Shown here piece by piece: positions 59,938 to 64,000 of a DNA stretch of 64,000 nucleotides. This DNA comes from an uncultured Phascolarctobacterium sp. (GTDB lineage: Bacteria; Bacillota; Negativicutes; Acidaminococcales; Acidaminococcaceae), in the NCBI RefSeq assembly GCF_905212365.1, contig NZ_CAJMEH010000001.1, positions 1 to 64,000 on the forward strand. The letters run 5' to 3'. Numbering within the stretch: the stretch's first letter is position 1; the number at the start of each line of letters is the position of its first letter. The notes under the pieces are model-generated. The model was given only the letters and a program-made list of their open reading frames with translations, had not been told where the DNA came from and did no database searches. Made by a program: the position numbers and the translations under genes.

Positions 59938-59967
59938 TTCATTTTAAGATAAATATGAGGCCGATTT

Positions 59968-61011
59968 ATGAATAAGCTGTTGATGGTAACGCTTCTATTG
60001 GCGGCAGCCTTGTCGCAGGGCTGCGCGAGAGATATTTTTACCCTGCCGGTGCAGGAAAATCAGGCGGCACTGGTGCGCTTTAACCGACCGGTTCATTATG
60101 ATTACAATCCTGCCCACTATCCTTTGAGTATTGAAAATATAAATTCTCAAAATGAAATTGAGAAGATGACATACACCAAGCCGCCGGAAAGAGTGGTGGC
60201 CGTGTGGCAAAATTCCATTGAAACCCTGCTGGCTCTGGGCGTGGGAGACCGCATCATTGCCGGCAACGGCGTGCCTAGCCCCAGCTATTTTTTGCCGCAG
60301 TACCGGCAGCAGTATGGGCAAATACCTTATACCGGTTTGCAGCTGCTGGATTTGGAAACAACTATGATGCTGCAGCCGGATTTAATCGTAGGCTGGTATT
60401 CTACCTTTGGCCTGAAGGTGATCCGCAGCACGGATTTTTGGCATAAGCGCGGCGTGAATACCTATATCGCTAATAATTCTGTAGGCAGCCTGCGCTTTAA
60501 AACGCTGGAAAACGAGTACGACGATATTTTGAAGCTGGGCAAGATTTTTGACAAGAACGAGCGGGCTGCCGAGATAGTTAAGGCTATGCAGCGGGAGATA
60601 GGCTTCGCCGTGGAGCGGACGGCTCATTATCCAACTAAACCGCGGGCGCTCGTTATAGAATTTTTAGGCAAGGACGTTAATGTATATAACGAAAGAACCC
60701 TGGCGGGGAATATTGTCAACGCCCTGCACGGCGAACTGCTGGGACCGCAGGATCATAATATCGGCATCGAGCAGATTGTCGATTATGACCCGGACGTTAT
60801 TTTTGTGATTATCACGGAATTTTATTACGGCCGGGAGCAGGAAATGGTGGGACGCCTGACGCAGCACAGCGCGTTGAGAAATTTGCGCTGCGTACAGAAT
60901 AAGCGCGTGCTGCCGCTGCATCTGTACGGCGTATACAGTGCGGGCGTGCGGGCTTACGACGGTATTAAAACTATTTCGCGGGGGCTGTACCCTGAATTAT
61001 ACAAGGAGTGA
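59968..61011 (+). CDS. Iron/haem/cobalamin-type ABC transporter substrate-binding lipoprotein
   Basis: 347 residues. MNKLLMVTLLLAAALSQGC is a lipoprotein signal with the lipobox cysteine near 19. The periplasmic binding protein class III fold is seen: PPERVVAVWQNSIETLLALGVGDRIIAG near 72-98, LDLETTMMLQPDLIVGWYS near 130, and a long linking helix near 180-215. This is the FecB/BtuF cluster. It delivers ligand from the receptor upstream to the permease downstream, with which its stop nearly overlaps. Confidence 0.87.
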   Translation: MNKLLMVTLLLAAALSQGCARDIFTLPVQENQAALVRFNRPVHYDYNPAHYPLSIENINSQNEIEKMTYTKPPERVVAVWQNSIETLLALGVGDRIIAGNGVPSPSYFLPQYRQQYGQIPYTGLQLLDLETTMMLQPDLIVGWYSTFGLKVIRSTDFWHKRGVNTYIANNSVGSLRFKTLENEYDDILKLGKIFDKNERAAEIVKAMQREIGFAVERTAHYPTKPRALVIEFLGKDVNVYNERTLAGNIVNALHGELLGPQDHNIGIEQIVDYDPDVIFVIITEFYYGREQEMVGRLTQHSALRNLRCVQNKRVLPLHLYGVYSAGVRAYDGIKTISRGLYPELYKE

Positions 61012-61016
61012 GGCTT

Positions 61017-62072
61017 ATGTTCAGCTTTTTAAAACGGCAGGGATATCTTTTCTTGTGCGCCGCGCTGCTGGGCGCTTTAGTAATCGCGTTGTTTTGGGCG
61101 CTGTCCATCGGCACGGTGAAGCTGCCCATGGATAGAATTTACGCCGCTGTGGTGCAGCAGCTTACGGGCGATCTGCCCATCGAGGCGGCGGGGCAGGGGC
61201 CTGTACACGATATAATCTGGCTGCTGCGGCTGCCCCGTCTCGTTCTGGCGGCCTTCGTAGGCATGGGGCTTTCCGTCTGCGGCGTAATTATGCAGGCCGT
61301 GGTTAAAAATCCGCTGGCCGACCCATATATTTTAGGCATTTCCTCCGGCGCGTCCCTGGGGGCGACGGCGGCAATTTTGCTGGGCATTGGCGTGGCCTGG
61401 GGCGAAAACTTTGTGGGCATTGCCGCCTTTATCGGCGCTTTTGCCATTTCTGTGGGCGTTTTGTTTATTTCTAATTTAGGCGGCCGCGCCAACGCTGTGA
61501 AGCTGCTGCTGGCCGGTATGGCGTTGAGCGCGGTGTGCGGCGCTTTTTCCAGCTTTATCGTGTATTTTGCCAATAATAAGGAAGGCATGCAGACCATCGC
61601 CTATTGGCTGATGGGCTCCTTTGCCGGGGCTAAGTGGGATACGCTGGCTGTGATTGGCCCGATAGTGGTAATATCGGTGCTGTTCTTCTGGAGCCAGAGC
61701 CGCATGCTGAACCTGATGCTTTTGGGCGACGAATCGGCTTTGACGCTGGGCACGGATTTGCATGTGTATCGGCAGGTTTACCTGCTGGTCAGCGCGCTTA
61801 TCGTGGGCTTTGTGGTTTTTACTGCGGGCATGGTGGGCTTTGTGGGCCTGGTGGTACCCCATGTTATTCGCATGCTGGTAGGTACGGACCATAAAAAGCT
61901 GATACCGGTATCGGCTTTAACCGGCGCATTGTTTTTGGTAATAGCGGACGGCCTGTGCCGCGTTATCATTCCCAGAACGGAGCTGCCCATCGGTATTTTA
62001 ATTTCGCTGATTGGCGCGCCCTGCTTCGTTTATTTAATGGTTAAGAAAACCTACGGTTTCGGAGGCAACTAA
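61017..62072 (+). CDS. FecCD family ABC transporter permease
   Basis: 351 residues, about ten helices. Family motifs: LRLPRLVLAAFVGMGLSVCGVIMQAVVKNPLADPYILGISSGASLGA near 70-115 (listed as successive segments), GRANAVKLLLAGMALSA, and GFVGLVVPHVIRMLVG near 280, the loop that contacts the ATPase. ATG 61017 is eight bases after AAGGAG; GTG 61008 would overlap it. Same operon as the binding protein and ATPase. Confidence 0.92.
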   Translation: MFSFLKRQGYLFLCAALLGALVIALFWALSIGTVKLPMDRIYAAVVQQLTGDLPIEAAGQGPVHDIIWLLRLPRLVLAAFVGMGLSVCGVIMQAVVKNPLADPYILGISSGASLGATAAILLGIGVAWGENFVGIAAFIGAFAISVGVLFISNLGGRANAVKLLLAGMALSAVCGAFSSFIVYFANNKEGMQTIAYWLMGSFAGAKWDTLAVIGPIVVISVLFFWSQSRMLNLMLLGDESALTLGTDLHVYRQVYLLVSALIVGFVVFTAGMVGFVGLVVPHVIRMLVGTDHKKLIPVSALTGALFLVIADGLCRVIIPRTELPIGILISLIGAPCFVYLMVKKTYGFGGN

Positions 62073-62073
62073 G

Positions 62074-62850
62074 ATGGAAATATTAGCGGAAGCGGTTAAA
62101 ATGGCCTTTGGCAGCAAGCAGATTCTCAAAGGAATCGACTTTACGCTGCGCAATAAAGAATTTGTAGGCATCATCGGCCCTAACGGCAGCGGCAAAAGCA
62201 CCTTTTTGAAATGCGTGTACCGGGTGCAGCGGCCCTCGGCCGGCAGGATACGCTTTAACGGGCGCGATCTGGACGAGCTGAGCTACCGTGAATCGGCTTT
62301 GCAGCTGGCGGTGGTGGCGCAGCATAATGTGTACAGCTTTGATTTTTCTGTTTTAGAGGTGGTGCTCATGGGGCGTTCGCCCCATAAAAAGCTGCTGCAG
62401 CGGGATAATCTGGAGGATTACCGGATTGCGCGCAGGGCGCTGGCGGTGGTCGGGCTGGCGGATTTTGAGGAACGCAGCTTTGCTACGCTGAGCGGCGGCG
62501 AGCAGCAGCGGGTAATTTTGGCGCGGGCGCTGACCCAGCAGACGGAATGCCTGGTGCTGGACGAGCCCACTAATCATTTGGATATTAAGTATCAGCTGCA
62601 AATTATGGATATCGTCAAATCCTTGGATTTGACGGTTGTGGCGGCGGTACACGATTTGAATATCGCCGCTATGTACTGCGACCGCCTGGTGGCTATTAAG
62701 GAGGGGCAGGTCGTAGGCGTGGGCACGCCGCGCCAGCTGCTGACGGAGCAATTTATTTACGATATGTACGAGGTCAGAAGCAAGGTCAATGTTGACGAAG
62801 CGACAGGCAGAATCAATATTGTTTATCTGCCGCAGCATTGGCAGAGGTAA
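62074..62850 (+). CDS. FecE/BtuD-type ABC transporter ATPase
   Basis: 258 residues. Walker A GPNGSGKST near 37, Q-loop VVAQHNVYSFDF near 82, signature LSGGEQQRVILARAL near 140, Walker B CLVLDEPTNHLDI near 165 and switch histidine AAVHDLNIA. Drives import through the FecCD permease dimer. One base after the permease gene. Confidence 0.93.
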   Translation: MEILAEAVKMAFGSKQILKGIDFTLRNKEFVGIIGPNGSGKSTFLKCVYRVQRPSAGRIRFNGRDLDELSYRESALQLAVVAQHNVYSFDFSVLEVVLMGRSPHKKLLQRDNLEDYRIARRALAVVGLADFEERSFATLSGGEQQRVILARALTQQTECLVLDEPTNHLDIKYQLQIMDIVKSLDLTVVAAVHDLNIAAMYCDRLVAIKEGQVVGVGTPRQLLTEQFIYDMYEVRSKVNVDEATGRINIVYLPQHWQR

Positions 62851-62870
62851 AATTACGGGAGGTATGTCTT

Positions 62871-64000
62871 ATGAAAAAGCTATTTGCAGTTTCTATGCTG
62901 GCCGTTTTATTGGCTGTGCCGGGCTTGTGTGGAGCTAATACTTTAGCTGCTGCGCCTGCTGGTCAGCCTAGCGCGGCGGTAAAGCAGCAGGAGGGCAAGC
63001 GTATGCCGCCTCCGGCGCGAATGCGCCGCCCGCAAATGAGTCGCGAGGAGGCGGCAGAACGTTTGTACAAGGAGTACGGTGCAGATAAGGCGGAAATACG
63101 TAAATTGTTGGAGGCGGGGCAAAGCTATAACGAGCTGAATACGGCCTATCTTTACGCCGCTTTATCTAAAACGCCGGTGAGCAGGGTGCTGGAGCTGCGG
63201 GAGCAGGCTACCTGGGGGCGTGTGCGCGTGCAGCTGGGCATGGACGCAGGCACCTTTGCCAAGCGTAATTTGGATTATCAGCTGAACAAGCTGCCTAATG
63301 ACGGCGCGCTTAGCCGGACGGCGGCGCAAAAATATACGCGGCAGGGCTATTCTTTGGCAGATATTAAACGGGCTGCCGTAATCGCCGTTAATGCTGATAA
63401 AGCCTTGGCCGAGGTTTTGCCGCTCAAAACGGCAGTCAAGGACTGGAATGCCGTTGAGGCGGAGCTGGGACTGGCTAAGCCGGCTGATAATGCCGGCTTG
63501 CGCGGACGGGGACAGCGCTCCGGCGCAGGCTTTGCCGGTTTGCATATACGCAATATGACTAAGGAGCGGGCGCTGAAAATTTTCCACGACGACTATTTGT
63601 TCAGCGAGGAGGAGCTGGCGCCGCTGTACGATGAGTTGGGCTTTGACGGCTTGGAGGACGTGTGCCTGCACGCTTATATGGGGCGTGTGCCGCTGCAAAA
63701 AATTATGGAAATGCGCGGGCAATATTCCTGGGAAAGGATTAAATATTTGCTGGGGTTAACGCCGCAGGTATATTTTGACCGCTGTGTGGATTATCAGGCG
63801 CGCCGCTTGTTGGAACGGATGGATATACCGCAGGAGGTTACTAAGGAGTTTATGCGGCAGGGCTATGCCATGCATCACGTCAATACGGCGTATCTGCTGG
63901 CTGCGCAAAGCGGGAAGCCTATGGCGGAGATTATCGTTTTGAAAACGCCTAAGAACCGCTGGAGCCAGGTGGCGGAAAGCATCGGCGTGAGCGCCGGGGA
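62871..64000 (+). CDS. Secreted repeat protein of the uptake locus (3' end outside window)
   Basis: Open from ATG 62871 (after ACGGGAGG) to the window end, at least 376 residues. MKKLFAVSMLAVLLAVPGLCGA is a signal peptide; a Pro/Arg-rich segment follows. A motif shaped YL.A..s..P....LelR...W..V...LG is found at about 86-115 (YLYAALSKTPVSRVLELREQ), 265-300 (CLHAYMGRVPLQKIMEMRGQ) and 343-376 (YLLAAQSGKPMAEIIVLKTP), each ending W..V/I....LG. These are loose internal repeats of a helical protein. I do not know the family. Cotranscribed with the ABC genes. Confidence 0.65.
   Translation, partial: MKKLFAVSMLAVLLAVPGLCGANTLAAAPAGQPSAAVKQQEGKRMPPPARMRRPQMSREEAAERLYKEYGADKAEIRKLLEAGQSYNELNTAYLYAALSKTPVSRVLELREQATWGRVRVQLGMDAGTFAKRNLDYQLNKLPNDGALSRTAAQKYTRQGYSLADIKRAAVIAVNADKALAEVLPLKTAVKDWNAVEAELGLAKPADNAGLRGRGQRSGAGFAGLHIRNMTKERALKIFHDDYLFSEEELAPLYDELGFDGLEDVCLHAYMGRVPLQKIMEMRGQYSWERIKYLLGLTPQVYFDRCVDYQARRLLERMDIPQEVTKEFMRQGYAMHHVNTAYLLAAQSGKPMAEIIVLKTPKNRWSQVAESIGVSAG

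Overview
The window reads as a chromosome segment of a diderm Firmicute of the class Negativicutes, probably near Acidaminococcaceae/Phascolarctobacterium. This is an inference. Firmicute-style gene order (ybeY-cdd-era-recO, obg-proB-proA, maf-radC-mreBCD-PBP2-rodA, rsmD-coaD) coexists with outer-membrane equipment (a TonB-dependent receptor with a periplasmic-binding-protein ABC importer). Coding density is high, GC is moderate, most genes have clear AGGAGG-like ribosome sites, and translational ATGA overlaps are common. I saw no rRNA, tRNA, CRISPR array, IS element or prophage.

Layout. 1-7810: an aromatic amino acid operon aroF(partial)-tyrA-aroB-aroA-aroC-pheA-aroE-aroK-aroQ, holding every step from DAHP to chorismate plus the Tyr and Phe branch enzymes. 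7989-12942: a dicarboxylate-type symporter, a DUF4127 protein (minus), rsmD, coaD and a coiled-coil protein; a decayed binding-protein tail lies before rsmD. 13071-17660: a TSUP exporter (minus), a CoA-disulfide-reductase/rhodanese, a C_GCAxxG_C_C protein and an aminotransferase. 17804-21869: a minus-strand block with an unknown PH-like protein and the transglutaminase/alpha-E/circularly permuted ATP-grasp trio, preceded by an unusual leader with two strong promoters and two terminator-like hairpins. 22373-29190: MFS exporter, gamma-carbonic anhydrase, TVP38 protein, CYTH-CHAD protein, diaminopropionate ammonia-lyase, FAH-family hydrolase and a short EamA protein.

29418-38812: two housekeeping operons, ppi-phoH-ybeY-cdd-era-hlyC(frameshifted)-recO and obg-proB-proA, each driven by a copy of a recurring promoter element. 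39005-40410: LysE exporter divergent from an XRE-cupin regulator. 40616-51226: small membrane proteins, an RseC-like protein, maf, radC, the rod-shape/elongasome genes mreB-mreC-mreD-PBP2-rodA, and the paired radical-SAM genes. 51333-55349: a truncated MerR regulator joined head to head with a truncated ferredoxin-type membrane protein, small redox-looking proteins, a CGGC protein and a DUF4143 ATPase behind palindromic repeats. 55417-64000: a secreted repeat protein (minus), then a TonB-linked uptake locus (secreted protein, receptor, lipoprotein binding protein, permease, ATPase, and a repeat protein running off the window).

The most unusual signals are (1) four copies of a conserved promoter with an 18-bp spacer containing GAGCCG..GGT, three of them with GCGATT exactly 16 bp upstream, in front of unrelated operons; (2) era and hlyC, whose best-spaced start codons are ATA and ATC; (3) a net frameshift in hlyC; (4) two divergent genes apparently fused by loss of both 5' ends at a shared CATG; (5) three palindromes at exact 40-bp spacing before an AAA/DUF4143 ATPase; and (6) a candidate small RNA and an attenuator-like hairpin before the ATP-grasp operon.
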